Positions 25,244 to 33,514 of a DNA stretch of 34,549 nt are shown piece by piece. A model generated the notes under the pieces. That model was given only the letters and a program-made list of their open reading frames with translations, did not search any database and was not told the origin of the DNA. How positions within the stretch are numbered: the stretch's first letter is position 1; every line of letters starts with the position of its first letter. Both the position numbers and the translations under genes were made by a program. The DNA is from Deltaproteobacteria bacterium (GTDB lineage: Bacteria > Desulfobacterota > Syntrophia > Syntrophales > Smithellaceae), in assembly GCA_025361065.1 (NCBI GenBank), contig JANYAY010000053.1, forward strand, positions 1 to 34,549. Direction: 5' to 3'.

Positions 25244-25603
25244 ATGAAAATACGCATTTGTTTGCTGGCGGTGATATTCTTTTTCTTGTGCGGGCCAATA
25301 GTCCAGGCGCAGGAATATGGTAAGATTCGGGCGCTAAAACAGCGGGCTGCTTTCGTCACTAACCAGAAGAATGATTTTGTCGCCCGTGTCTTGACTTCGT
25401 ATAAAATCCCTTACGAACGCAATGCCCAGGGTGCTATTGTCCGGATAAATTTAGAAAAAAGCTGGCTTGATATTACTGCTATTGAAATTGTTCCTATCCT
25501 TCAAGAATCAGCCGATAAACGCCAGCAAGTCACGGCTCATGAGTTATATTTTTATACTCCCGGTGGGATTCTGGATTTAGTATCGGAGCTTATTATTCAA
25601 TAA
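25244..25603 (+). CDS. Small secreted protein of unknown function
   Basis: A 119-residue protein with a clear signal peptide, MKIRICLLAVIFFFLCGPIVQAQ, probably cleaved after the AQA-like site near residue 22. The mature part is about 97 residues, mostly charged, with no family I recognise. The ATG at 25244 has an AAGGAG ribosome binding site. The stop TAA overlaps the ATG of the DMT transporter (TAATG), so the two are coupled and may act on the same process. A TATAAT at 25216-25221 may be the -10 box. It is not a lipoprotein by my reading: the cysteine at 16 is not in a proper lipobox. Confidence 0.7.
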   Translation: MKIRICLLAVIFFFLCGPIVQAQEYGKIRALKQRAAFVTNQKNDFVARVLTSYKIPYERNAQGAIVRINLEKSWLDITAIEIVPILQESADKRQQVTAHELYFYTPGGILDLVSELIIQ

Positions 25604-26508
25604 TGCTCTATGAAGCTCAAAGAAAAGCGCCACTTGCACCGACGGGACTTTTCCATTTAGGTGTGGTTTATTTAGTCTGGAGTAGCACCTATCTGGCCAT
25701 GCGTATTCTGGTCGCACCCGACAGTGGATTTACACCGTTTACTGCCGGCGCCAGTCGCATGCTGATCGCCAGTATGATTATTCTGGCCATTGCTTATTTT
25801 CGCAACACTAATATCTGGCCCTCCGGCAAAGAATGGCTCTTAATTGCCATAACCGGCACACTTTTCTGGGTTACCGGCAATGGTTTAATCCTGTGGGCGG
25901 AAAAACACGCTTACTCCGGTTTGGCAGCACTTTTTGCTTCGACAACACCAATCTGGGCGGCATTTTTGGAATCAATCTTTTCTAAAAAACGACTATCCCC
26001 GCAGCTCATCGGATCGTTATTGCTTGGCCTGACCGGCATAGCCGTTCTGATGGCTCCCGCACTGGCGAATTTTAATTCTATAGATATAGTTTCAGGATTG
26101 GCGCTTGTTTGCGCCTCTTTGAGCATTGCCACTGGTTCCGTTATTCAATCGCGGCATGCCGTCCACATACCCATCCTGGCCCTGTCCGGTTGGCAACATC
26201 TATTTGCCGGAATCCTTTTTCTGATAATTACTGCATTCAATGGCGATCCTTTTCCTTTGCCCAATATTAATTCTTTGCTGGCTCTGGTTTATATGATCAT
26301 ATTCGGATCAGTTATTGCCTTTACCTCTTACACAATTACTCTTAAGCTGCTGCCTATCAATATCGTTATGACTTATGCTTATGTAAATCCGGTGCTGGCG
26401 CTTTTTCTGGGCTGGTGGATTTTGCATGAACCGATTACCTACTGGACTATCGCCGGGGCAATCATCGTTCTGCTTGGTGTCGTCGGCGTTTTCCGCCAGC
26501 ACAAATAA
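25603..26508 (+). CDS. EamA/DMT-family transporter
   Basis: A 301-residue protein with ten hydrophobic segments arranged as two EamA repeats. VYLVWSSTYLAMRI is the usual first helix; GLAALFASTTPIWAAFLESIF and LLLGLTGIAVLMAP end the first repeat; YVNPVLALFLGWWILHEP and GAIIVLLGVVGVF end the second. These transporters usually export amino acids or metabolites (RhaT/YdcZ/EamA group); the substrate is unknown. Coupled by TAATG to the upstream secreted protein. An inner-membrane location is certain from the hydropathy, while polarity and substrate are inference. Confidence 0.9.
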   Translation: MLYEAQRKAPLAPTGLFHLGVVYLVWSSTYLAMRILVAPDSGFTPFTAGASRMLIASMIILAIAYFRNTNIWPSGKEWLLIAITGTLFWVTGNGLILWAEKHAYSGLAALFASTTPIWAAFLESIFSKKRLSPQLIGSLLLGLTGIAVLMAPALANFNSIDIVSGLALVCASLSIATGSVIQSRHAVHIPILALSGWQHLFAGILFLIITAFNGDPFPLPNINSLLALVYMIIFGSVIAFTSYTITLKLLPINIVMTYAYVNPVLALFLGWWILHEPITYWTIAGAIIVLLGVVGVFRQHK

Positions 26509-26583
26509 AGCGAATTGGTATGAGAAAAAGATTGCATTTGCAGGACATTTCTCTTAGAAAATAGTCAATCTAAAAAAAGCGGT

Positions 26584-26799
26584 GTGCATTTGATAATTAC
26601 CGATACTGCAGGTATTTGCAAGATCTGCCAAAAGAAGCAAAGTGTAATTCTTTGTGATGGCTGTGAGATTGGCCTTTGTCAGGATTGCCGGAAATTTGAT
26701 TTATGGGGCTACGGCTGTGGACACGTTAATACGCGTGTTTTCTGCCCTAAGTGCTTTGATGATATTACGATTAATCCCTATTCCGGCAAAATCGACTAA
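26584..26799 (+). CDS. Small zinc-binding cysteine-rich protein
   Basis: A 71-residue protein read from GTG (26584). It has a clear treble-clef-like cysteine ladder: CKIC, CDGC, CQDC, YGCGHV and CPKC. This suggests two zinc sites (LIM or RING-like arrangement). There is no other domain. The start is uncertain: no ATG is in frame, and a TTG six bases further in is also possible. It lies between the DMT transporter and ybaK. I do not recognise the family. No nuclease or DNA-binding motif is seen; it could act as an adaptor. Confidence 0.6.
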   Translation: MHLIITDTAGICKICQKKQSVILCDGCEIGLCQDCRKFDLWGYGCGHVNTRVFCPKCFDDITINPYSGKID

Positions 26800-26845
26800 G
26801 CCGTTGTTCATTGCCTTTTACATTTTCATCATTACTTTATACAAC

Positions 26846-27328
26846 ATGGTCAAAGAAAAGATTCCTTCATCGCCTGCAATTCTGGCCCTAAAAGCGCACT
26901 TTGCTGTTTTTACATTGCATTCTTATCAGTATGAAGAAAAAGGCGGAACAAAAGTATCCGCAATGAAATTGGGCGTTGATGAACATTGTGTCGTTAAAAC
27001 ACTGGTCATGGAAGATGAAAAGGCCCATCCACTGATAATTTTGATGCATGGTGATAAGGAAGTTTCCACAAAATCATTGGCACGTATTATCGGGGCGAAG
27101 TCAATTTTACCCTGCCGTCCGGAAATTGCCCAGAAGCATACCGGTTACCAAGTGGGCGGAACGTCTCCTTTCGGCACAAGAAAATCATTGCCGGTATATA
27201 TGGAAAAGACTATTCTTGACTTGCCGGCAATTCTGATTAATGCCGGCAGTCGGGGGTTATTGGCCCAAATGGCTCCAGCGGAAGTGGTGAGAATACTCAG
27301 CCCGGTTATAGTTAACGTTTCTCTATGA
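26846..27328 (+). CDS. ybaK: YbaK/EbsC-family aminoacyl-tRNA deacylase
   Basis: A 160-residue protein with the YbaK fold: GTKVSAMKLGVDEHCVVKTLVMED carries the conserved Lys of the active site, then IGAKSILPCRPEIAQKHTGYQVGGTSPFGTRKSLPVYMEK with the GTSPFG motif, and AGSRGLLAQMAPAEVV. YbaK removes cysteine mis-attached to tRNA(Pro). The ATG at 26846 starts MVKEKIPSSPAILAL; the frame is open further upstream, but that stretch overlaps the cysteine-rich gene and is not used. There is no clear ribosome binding site. Same strand as the thioredoxin gene, 30 bases upstream of it. Confidence 0.9.
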   Translation: MVKEKIPSSPAILALKAHFAVFTLHSYQYEEKGGTKVSAMKLGVDEHCVVKTLVMEDEKAHPLIILMHGDKEVSTKSLARIIGAKSILPCRPEIAQKHTGYQVGGTSPFGTRKSLPVYMEKTILDLPAILINAGSRGLLAQMAPAEVVRILSPVIVNVSL

Positions 27329-27358
27329 TTTGTATTTTTTCAGGAAATAGGTGAATAC

Positions 27359-27916
27359 ATGCCTGATAATGTAATAATCCGCTGTCTGAACTGCGGCACT
27401 AAAAATCGCATACCCTATCAGAAATTTCAGAAACGGCCGACATGCGGCAATTGCCATGCGCCTCTGGATGATTTGATTATCCGTTGCCTCAAATGCGGCA
27501 CTAAAAACAGAATGTCGGAAGAAAAACTCCATCAAAAACCACTGTGCGGCAAATGCCATGAACCGCTGGTTATTGCCCAGCAACAAACAAAGCCTGTCGA
27601 AGTAACCGATGATTCTTTTGCCCGGGAAGTGCTGGCTGCCGATACTTCCGTATTAGTTGATTGCTGGGCGCCCTGGTGCGCTCCTTGCCGCAAACTCTCA
27701 CCCATTATCGAAGAACTGGCCTCCGATTATGCCAATGGGGTAAAAGTGGCCAAACTCAATGTTGATGAAAATCCGGTTACAGCTTCGCAATATGGAATTC
27801 GCAGCATCCCGACAATGCTGCTTTTTAAGGATGGCAAGTTAGTGCATAGGCTTGTCGGTGCTCTGCCTAAAGAAGAAATTGAAAAGAATTTATTGTCAAT
27901 TATCAAAACTAATTGA
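27359..27916 (+). CDS. Thioredoxin with two N-terminal zinc ribbons
   Basis: A 185-residue protein. Two near-identical zinc ribbons open it: C9, C12, C29, C32 and C43, C46, C63, C66, each starting IIRCL-CGTKNR. The thioredoxin domain (about residues 78-185) has WCAPC at C107/C110, the cis-Pro in RSIPTMLLF, and normal length. Thioredoxin 2 (TrxC) of enterics has one such ribbon; two are unusual. It should reduce protein disulfides in the cytoplasm, with the ribbons as possible oxidant- or zinc-sensing parts. AGGTGA lies just before the ATG at 27359. The Nudix gene begins 8 bases after its stop. Confidence 0.92.
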   Translation: MPDNVIIRCLNCGTKNRIPYQKFQKRPTCGNCHAPLDDLIIRCLKCGTKNRMSEEKLHQKPLCGKCHEPLVIAQQQTKPVEVTDDSFAREVLAADTSVLVDCWAPWCAPCRKLSPIIEELASDYANGVKVAKLNVDENPVTASQYGIRSIPTMLLFKDGKLVHRLVGALPKEEIEKNLLSIIKTN

Positions 27917-27923
27917 AGCGAAT

Positions 27924-28478
27924 ATGTCCTCCATGAAACAAAAAAAACAAAATTTAATGTATCACTGTAAAATATTTGATGTCTGGGAAGAAGACGTTTC
28001 TTTACCCGACGGCAAAACGACCAAACAAAACATGATTGATCATAAACCTACCGTTGCCATTGTTGCCGTAAATGATAAACAGGAAATACTTTTAATAAAG
28101 CAATACCGCAATGCCGTAAAAAAACATCTCCTGGAAATTCCCGCAGGAACCATCGACAGAGAATCAGAAACAGCGCTGCTTTGCGCAAAACGCGAACTTG
28201 CCGAAGAAACGGGTTTTGCAGCGAAAACATTTATCGAGTTATTTGAAGGCTATTTATTGCCGGGATATTGCAACGAATACATGTACTTTTTCCTTGCCCA
28301 AAGCCTTTTTCCGAACCCCCTTCGTCCTGATGATGATGAATTTATTGAAGTTGTACCGACAAGCTTTTCCCAGGCAAAAAACATGGTAAGGGACGGTAGA
28401 ATAATCGATGCCAAAACTGCCCTCGGTATTATTCTGGCCGATACTTATGTGAAGGGGGAAACTTTATTTGAAAAGTAA
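27924..28478 (+). CDS. Nudix hydrolase, ADP-ribose pyrophosphatase type
   Basis: A 184-residue protein with the Nudix motif at IPAGTIDRESETALLCAKRELAEETG, containing the REL-EE-G core. The spacing between the first Gly and Glu is six residues, one more than the usual G-x5-E. PAG before the motif and a conserved EGYLLPGYCNEYMYFFLA after it fit the ADP-ribose diphosphatase (NudF) group, which cleaves ADP-ribose to AMP and ribose-5-phosphate. The start MSSMKQKK at 27924 is chosen over the longer open frame because it follows the thioredoxin stop at once. Its 3' end overlaps the HD-GYP gene tail to tail by 15 bases. Confidence 0.85.
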   Translation: MSSMKQKKQNLMYHCKIFDVWEEDVSLPDGKTTKQNMIDHKPTVAIVAVNDKQEILLIKQYRNAVKKHLLEIPAGTIDRESETALLCAKRELAEETGFAAKTFIELFEGYLLPGYCNEYMYFFLAQSLFPNPLRPDDDEFIEVVPTSFSQAKNMVRDGRIIDAKTALGIILADTYVKGETLFEK

Positions 28479-29429
28479 AACGAATTTCTCAAAGACTTCC
28501 TTGTGAAAGTGATCCAGCATTTCATCCCTCATAAGCTTCAGAGCTTCAAAAGGATTAAGCCTTTTTTTATAAGGCCTTTCGGAAACAAGCGCATCAAAAA
28601 CATCAGCCACCGAACATATTCGGCCATAAATGTGTATATCTTCGCCGCGCATTTTTCGGGGGTATCCGGTACCGTCATGCCGTTCATGATGCTGTAATAC
28701 AATCAAACGGCATTCGTCATTGATTTGTTTTGTTTCCGTCAAAAGCTTAAAACCCATGCTCGGATGCCTGCGCATCAGAGTCATTTCATCTTCGGTGAGC
28801 TTACCCGGCTTATTGATAATGGCTTCATCGATATATACTTTACCGACATCATGCAAAAAGAAACCGGCCCCCAGAGCATGCATGTCATGTTTATCCTCCT
28901 TGGCAAGAATTGCTTTTGCCAGAGATACTCCATAAACACCCACATTAACCGAATGAATGTAAGTATTATAGTCGTGGGAAGTGAGTTTCAGTAAATGATC
29001 GCTGGTGGCATCGTCGGCAAGAATCAAATCTACAACATCAACAATACCCTTCTTAAATTGCGCAATATTTTCTCCGGAAGGATTTTCCCATAGCTTGCCA
29101 ATCATGTTGATAGAATGTAAATGAACAGCCTGCGCTTTCGGTTCCGGCGCCATTTTCTTATCCTGGATAACTTCCTTTAATTTCTCCGGTACAATATTTT
29201 CTGAAAAGTCCTTTTCCGGTTGTTCTTCCCGTGTAAACATTACCGGAGCCGTAATGCCTTTTTTTTCATTAATATTGACTTCTAAAATGCCATATTCGAT
29301 AATTTTATCTATTTGTTTTTGAGAAGTAATCGTAAAGTTGTTTCTTAAAAAAGGATGAGCACGCCATGCTTTAGGTAATTCTATGTACATGCCGGTTTTT
29401 AATTCAGTTACTTTAATTCTTTTTATCAT
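28464..29429 (-). CDS. HD-GYP cyclic-dinucleotide phosphodiesterase
   Basis: A 321-residue protein. Residues 1-130 are a DUF3391-like N-terminal domain (IKVTELKTGMYIELP). The HD-GYP domain has H193-D194 in LHDVGKVYIDEAIINKPGKLT and HHERHDGTGYP at 247-257 (GYP at 255-257), and the downstream D276 in SVADVFDALVSERPYKK. All metal ligands look intact, so it should be an active phosphodiesterase opening c-di-GMP or related cyclic dinucleotides. Soluble, cytoplasmic. It follows a lipoprotein and a membrane GGDEF protein on the same strand (43 and 101-base gaps), so the three probably act together. See the finding on the GGDEF partner. Confidence 0.9.
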   Translation of the reverse strand: MIKRIKVTELKTGMYIELPKAWRAHPFLRNNFTITSQKQIDKIIEYGILEVNINEKKGITAPVMFTREEQPEKDFSENIVPEKLKEVIQDKKMAPEPKAQAVHLHSINMIGKLWENPSGENIAQFKKGIVDVVDLILADDATSDHLLKLTSHDYNTYIHSVNVGVYGVSLAKAILAKEDKHDMHALGAGFFLHDVGKVYIDEAIINKPGKLTEDEMTLMRRHPSMGFKLLTETKQINDECRLIVLQHHERHDGTGYPRKMRGEDIHIYGRICSVADVFDALVSERPYKKRLNPFEALKLMRDEMLDHFHKEVFEKFVLLFK

Positions 29430-29472
29430 TAACTAATTTTCCCTGGTATCAGTATTACAGGAGCCAATATTT

Positions 29473-29997
29473 TTACTTCAGCATTTTTTCTCTTTTGTCC
29501 ATCTGTATTTCCAATTGTTTTAAAAGTGCAATATCTTTTTTCAATTGCTCATTTTCCTGCTGGAGTTTAGCTGTTTCGGTTTGATATCTTTCTTCTGAAT
29601 ATTTATAATCTTTTTTCAGTTTTGCTTTTTCGGCATTGGCCTTTTCCAGCGCTATTGATTCGGTTTTAACTTTTTCCTGCAAATCGAGTAAATTATTAAT
29701 GGTCAGGATCAAGGCTTGAGCACTTTCGGCCCATTTGCTCTTGGGATGCCCCTGAAGAAAAATTGTCAGTTTAGCCTTGACCGCATTATAATCCGGTTCT
29801 CCCTGTCGATTATTCAAATAAGTCAATGCTTCACTGATAATATCCGCATCAGAAGGGAATAATTCAAAAACACTTTTTTGCCTTTCAGCAGCCATTTTCT
29901 GGCTATTTGATTTATCGATAACCGCTCTATTTGCACAGCCTGCAATAAAAAATGCTATTATAAAAAAAATGATTGTCCCTTGGCATTTTTTCAACAA
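29473..29997 (-). CDS. Coiled-coil lipoprotein
   Basis: A 174-residue lipoprotein: MLKKCQGTIIFFIIAFFIAGCANRAV, with the lipobox IAGC. Residues 40-100 look like a small TPR-like region with ALTYLNNRQGEPDYNAVKAKLTIFLQGHPKSKWAESAQALI, and residues 105-174 form a strong coiled coil (LEKANAEKAKLKKDYKYSEERYQTETAKLQQENEQLKKDI). Asn follows the cysteine, so outer-membrane sorting is possible. It lies between the GGDEF and HD-GYP genes on the same strand. In such modules envelope lipoproteins often link signalling to the cell surface. No family name is claimed. Confidence 0.8.
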   Translation of the reverse strand: MLKKCQGTIIFFIIAFFIAGCANRAVIDKSNSQKMAAERQKSVFELFPSDADIISEALTYLNNRQGEPDYNAVKAKLTIFLQGHPKSKWAESAQALILTINNLLDLQEKVKTESIALEKANAEKAKLKKDYKYSEERYQTETAKLQQENEQLKKDIALLKQLEIQMDKREKMLK

Positions 29998-30017
29998 TGA
30001 TCCATCTCCCCTTCACC

Positions 30018-30120
30018 TTAATCCCGCTGCTGCGGGACGAGCGTTAATTCTCCGCAGCTTGCTGCTATATGATAACGTTCATTTCATACCTCGACAGCTT
30101 ACTGCGAGGTGGTTGATTGC
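30018..30120 (-). repeat. Dispersed palindromic repeat, copy B (full length)
   Basis: About 103 bases with two hairpins: TCCCGC-TGCT-GCGGGA at 30022-30037, and ACCTCG.CAG-CTTA-CTG.CGAGGT at 30088-30110. The 27 bases at 30032-30058 match copy A at 8245-8271 in reverse orientation. The repeat fills the gap between the GGDEF and lipoprotein genes and encodes the last codons and the stop of the GGDEF gene. Confidence 0.7.
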
Positions 30121-31478
30121 TCAGCCGGATGTAAAATATTGTGTTTTTCCCAATCTTCCTGGGTCACATAATTGCTGCCGGGAAGCAATTTGGCATATTC
30201 TTTTAGTTCTGCGGCAGTCATAGCAATATCGAGCGGATTCTTAAATCTTGTTCCATCATCTGTAACTATGGCTACGGAAACTGTAATTAAAGGAAATTTT
30301 TGCATTGCTCCCTGACGGTCTTTTCCGGTTATATAACCTCTTTGTGCATCCTGAGCATCGTAAAACCGACCAATGCGTTTTTCAAAATCCGCTACCAGTT
30401 TTTGGCAAATTCTTTTCGCATGCTCCGGTCCTGCTATTACGACAAAGTCATCTCCGCCTATATGACCGATAAATATTTCTTCCTGCGGTTTTTTTGCCAC
30501 ATACTCTGTAAGGATATCGGCAACCTCTTTAATTACTTCGCTGCCCCAAGCATATCCGTATTTATCGGCAAACGGCTTAAAATTGTCAAGATCAACCTGA
30601 CAAAGAGAGAATAATTGGCCCGTGGCGAACATATCCATGATCCGCTTTTCAATGGCAATATTCCCCGGCAGACCGGTAAGGGGACTGGCATTTAAATTCA
30701 TTTCTTCAAGTATTTTAAGTCTTTGTGTCATATAAATAAAATCTTTCGCCAGCGCTCCAATTTCATCATTACGCCTTACGGTGATTTGATGGTTGAGTTT
30801 CCCTTCGGCAATTAAACCTGTTGCCTGCTGCAGTTGCCGCAGTGGCTTGGAAATATTGCGTCTAATCAAAAGAGCCAACGCAATTCCCAAAATCAGACTA
30901 AATAAACTCAAGCCCAAAGTCATGTTAGTCGCATTAGAACTTTGACTGGCAATAAAATTCATCTTATCGCTAATTGCTTTTTCCGTTCCCGTCTGGATAT
31001 TTTTTAGCTGTAATGCAATTTCTTCAACTGTTGCTTTGCTCGCAGAATCGGAAAGTGCCATGGCATCCTGCAGGCGATTGTCTTTTAACAAGGCAACTTC
31101 CTGAGAGAAAAAAGTTCCATAGCGATCATGGAGGAGGGCAAGATTATTTAAACCTTTATCACTGTCCCGGTATTTTCCGGTATTAAGTTTCTTTATCTTT
31201 TCCAGACCAGCTTGGAAATCGCCGGCGCGTTGCCAGAATATTTGTTCCAGAGAAGCATCTTTAAAAATAAAGTATTTCTTTTCGGTACTTTCCTGCGCCA
31301 GCAGCGCATCTCGCATGCTTTTAGTCGTTTCCACCACACTAAAATGACGATTCGTAATGTCATATGCCGCCTGATTAAGCTTCTGCAGATGAAATATGGC
31401 ATAAGCACTCACCAGCAATGTCAGCAGCGCCATAAACAGATAACCGAACAAAAGTTTGCTGCTTATGGTAAGTTTCAT
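30099..31478 (-). CDS. Membrane GGDEF protein, candidate cGAMP synthase (Hypr type)
   Basis: A 459-residue sensor: membrane helix at residues 8-30, periplasmic four-helix domain (about 35-183), second helix (186-206), HAMP (207-260) and GGDEF domain (265-425) with GGDDF at 341-345. Compared with PleD, the guanine-binding Asn335 is A304 and Asp344 is S313 (DNFKPFADKYGYAWGSE). Characterised hybrid promiscuous GGDEF enzymes (Geobacter GacA, Bdellovibrio Bd0367) carry Ser at the Asp344 position and make 3',3'-cGAMP. The RxxD inhibitory site is absent. The GGDEF Glu is Asp. The C terminus runs into a dispersed repeat. It lies upstream of a lipoprotein and HD-GYP gene. Activity is inferred from these residues only. 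Confidence 0.88.
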   Translation of the reverse strand: MKLTISSKLLFGYLFMALLTLLVSAYAIFHLQKLNQAAYDITNRHFSVVETTKSMRDALLAQESTEKKYFIFKDASLEQIFWQRAGDFQAGLEKIKKLNTGKYRDSDKGLNNLALLHDRYGTFFSQEVALLKDNRLQDAMALSDSASKATVEEIALQLKNIQTGTEKAISDKMNFIASQSSNATNMTLGLSLFSLILGIALALLIRRNISKPLRQLQQATGLIAEGKLNHQITVRRNDEIGALAKDFIYMTQRLKILEEMNLNASPLTGLPGNIAIEKRIMDMFATGQLFSLCQVDLDNFKPFADKYGYAWGSEVIKEVADILTEYVAKKPQEEIFIGHIGGDDFVVIAGPEHAKRICQKLVADFEKRIGRFYDAQDAQRGYITGKDRQGAMQKFPLITVSVAIVTDDGTRFKNPLDIAMTAAELKEYAKLLPGSNYVTQEDWEKHNILHPAEQSTTSQ

Positions 31479-31666
31479 AGTATCGTTTACCCTTTAATAT
31501 ACTCAGGCCGTGGAAAACCAAAATTTTGCCGTTATCTGCTCAATGCTTCTTTTTCAGGAAAAGCGGTTTTACCTGGAATAGCAGTCCACTGAAGAAGTAA
31601 CATAACCAATGCTCGGGAGTAAAGTATAAACTTGTTTCGGACGAATTGTTTTTTCCGGAAAGCTTC

Positions 31667-31695
31667 TTGCCACTAACATAAAGTTTTGCTAGACT
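31667..31695 (+). promoter_or_regulatory. Putative promoter of the paaK2-ACT pair
   Basis: TTGCCA (31667-31672), a 17-base spacer and TAGACT (31690-31695), about 30 bases before the ATG at 31724. Moderate consensus fit. The preceding gap 31479-31666 shows no other feature. Confidence 0.5.
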
Positions 31696-31723
31696 GAAAT
31701 CCTTGATGAAGGGAGGCGACCAT

Positions 31724-33031
31724 ATGTTTTATAATGAAGAATTTGAAACCCTGCCCCGAGAAGCAATTAAAGCACTGCAAATCAAAAGACTGCAACAAGT
31801 CCTGCAACGTGTTTATCATACTGTGGGGCATTATAAAAAGTCACTCGATGCCGCCCGGGTCAAGCCCGACGATATCAAATCGCTTACCGATCTGTCCAAA
31901 ATTCCCTTTATAACGAGACATGACTTGCAAAACAATTATCCGTTTGGTTTGTTCGCCGTCCCGATGAGTAGCATAGTTCGGCTGCATGCCTCCTCCGGTA
32001 CCAGCGGGCGTTCTACGGTATTTGGTTATACCAAGCGGGATATTGAAACATGGTCGGAATTAATGGCGCGCAGCCTGGTTGCTGCCGGGCTCACCAAAAA
32101 TGATATCATTCATAACGCTTTCGGCTATGGACTGTTCACCGGCGGCTTAGGTCTGCAATACGGCGCGGAAAAGATCAGCGCCAGCGTTATACCGATGTCC
32201 GGCGGTAATTCTAAAAGACAAATCATGATCCTGCAGGATTTCGGACCAACCGCTATTTGCTGCACACCTTCCTATGCCCTGCATCTGGCCGAACAAGGTT
32301 CGGCGCTCGGCGTGGATATGAAAGCATTAAAACTGCGTGTCGGCATCTTCGGGGCGGAACCCTGGAGCAAGGCCATGTGTGACGAAATTGAAAAAATCTA
32401 TGGAATAACCGCTCTGAACATCTTCGGCATTTCGGAAGTATTGGGGCCTGGTATAGCAATGGAGTGTCCGGAAGGCCGTAATGGGATGCATATTTTCGAA
32501 GATCATTTTCTTGTCGAAACAATTAACCCCCAAACGGGTGAAGTTTTGCCCGAAGGGTCCGAAGGAGAACTTGTTTTTACCACTCTTACCAAAGAAGCTT
32601 TTCCCTTAATCCGTTACCGCTCCGGTGACATATCGCATCTGATTACTGATCCTTGCCGCTGCGGCCGCAGCCATATCAGAATGGAGAGGGTGTTAAAAAG
32701 AAGCGATGATATGCTGATCATCCGTGGCGTCAATGTATACCCTTCGCAAGTTGAAGCTATTTTGACCGACATTGAAGGGCTGGAGCCTCGTTATCAGCTC
32801 ATCGTCGATAAAAGCGGTGCTCTTGATTCGCTGGAACTGCGAGTCGAAGTCAGCGAAAAAACATTCAGCAACTCCGGCAGCGTCAAGGAATTGCAGAATA
32901 TCGAAAAAAGAATTATCAAAGATATGAAAGACTATCTGGGTGTTGCCGCCAGGGTAAAACTGGTCGAACCCAATACATTGCAGCAATCCCAAGGCCCGGC
33001 TGCTAAGGTCATTGATAACCGTCGCATCTGA
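31724..33031 (+). CDS. paaK: Phenylacetate-CoA ligase (second copy, with ACT partner)
   Basis: A 435-residue PaaK-type adenylate-forming ligase starting [19 protein letters not shown]. Core motifs are [60 protein letters not shown] and the C-terminal [19 protein letters not shown]. The start at 31724 is set by GGGAGG about 8 bases upstream; the open frame extends slightly further. It resembles the copy at 18780-20087 along its whole length. The next gene is an ACT-domain protein, and PaaK-ACT pairing is common in anaerobes and archaea. The aryl-acid substrate is unknown; CoA activation of phenylacetate or indoleacetate is likely. Confidence 0.92.
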   Translation: MFYNEEFETLPREAIKALQIKRLQQVLQRVYHTVGHYKKSLDAARVKPDDIKSLTDLSKIPFITRHDLQNNYPFGLFAVPMSSIVRLHASSGTSGRSTVFGYTKRDIETWSELMARSLVAAGLTKNDIIHNAFGYGLFTGGLGLQYGAEKISASVIPMSGGNSKRQIMILQDFGPTAICCTPSYALHLAEQGSALGVDMKALKLRVGIFGAEPWSKAMCDEIEKIYGITALNIFGISEVLGPGIAMECPEGRNGMHIFEDHFLVETINPQTGEVLPEGSEGELVFTTLTKEAFPLIRYRSGDISHLITDPCRCGRSHIRMERVLKRSDDMLIIRGVNVYPSQVEAILTDIEGLEPRYQLIVDKSGALDSLELRVEVSEKTFSNSGSVKELQNIEKRIIKDMKDYLGVAARVKLVEPNTLQQSQGPAAKVIDNRRI

Positions 33032-33057
33032 TAAAACACAAAGGAGGAAGTGAAAGC

Positions 33058-33489
33058 ATGAAAGTTGAACAAATATCAATATTCTTAGAGAATAAACCAG
33101 GCTCGTTGGAACATGCCACGCGCATTCTCCAGGAAGCCAATATTAATATTCGAACTCTCTCTCTTGCCGAAACTACCGATTTCGGTATTTTGCGCCTGAT
33201 CGTCAATGACGTGGAACAAGCCAATAGAGTACTGAAAGAAAGCGGTTTCCGGGTTAATAAAACGGTTGTGGTCGCAGTCGAAGTACCGGACAAACCGGGC
33301 GGCCTGCACTCCATTATGGAAGTCCTTTCCCGAGAGGGAATCAATGTGGAATATCTTTATGCCTTCGTGGAAAAAAGCGGCGAGAACGCGGTCATTATCT
33401 TCCGCTTCGATAATCCCGAAAAAGCCATCGAAGTGCTGCTCGCGCATAAGTTTACGGTGGTTCCGGGAACAAAACTGTACGATTTCTGA
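33058..33489 (+). CDS. Tandem ACT-domain protein
   Basis: A 143-residue protein with two ACT domains, residues 1-68 ([32 protein letters not shown]) and 70-140 ([34 protein letters not shown]). Each shows the ligand-binding pattern with KPG. ACT domains bind amino acids and control partner enzymes. It has a strong AAGGAGG ribosome binding site and follows the phenylacetate-CoA ligase by 26 bases, so it probably senses an aromatic amino acid and tunes that ligase or its pathway. No catalytic domain is attached. Cytoplasmic. Confidence 0.9.
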   Translation: MKVEQISIFLENKPGSLEHATRILQEANINIRTLSLAETTDFGILRLIVNDVEQANRVLKESGFRVNKTVVVAVEVPDKPGGLHSIMEVLSREGINVEYLYAFVEKSGENAVIIFRFDNPEKAIEVLLAHKFTVVPGTKLYDF

Positions 33490-33514
33490 TGCAGTTGGGC
33501 TTTGCCTATGCAGA

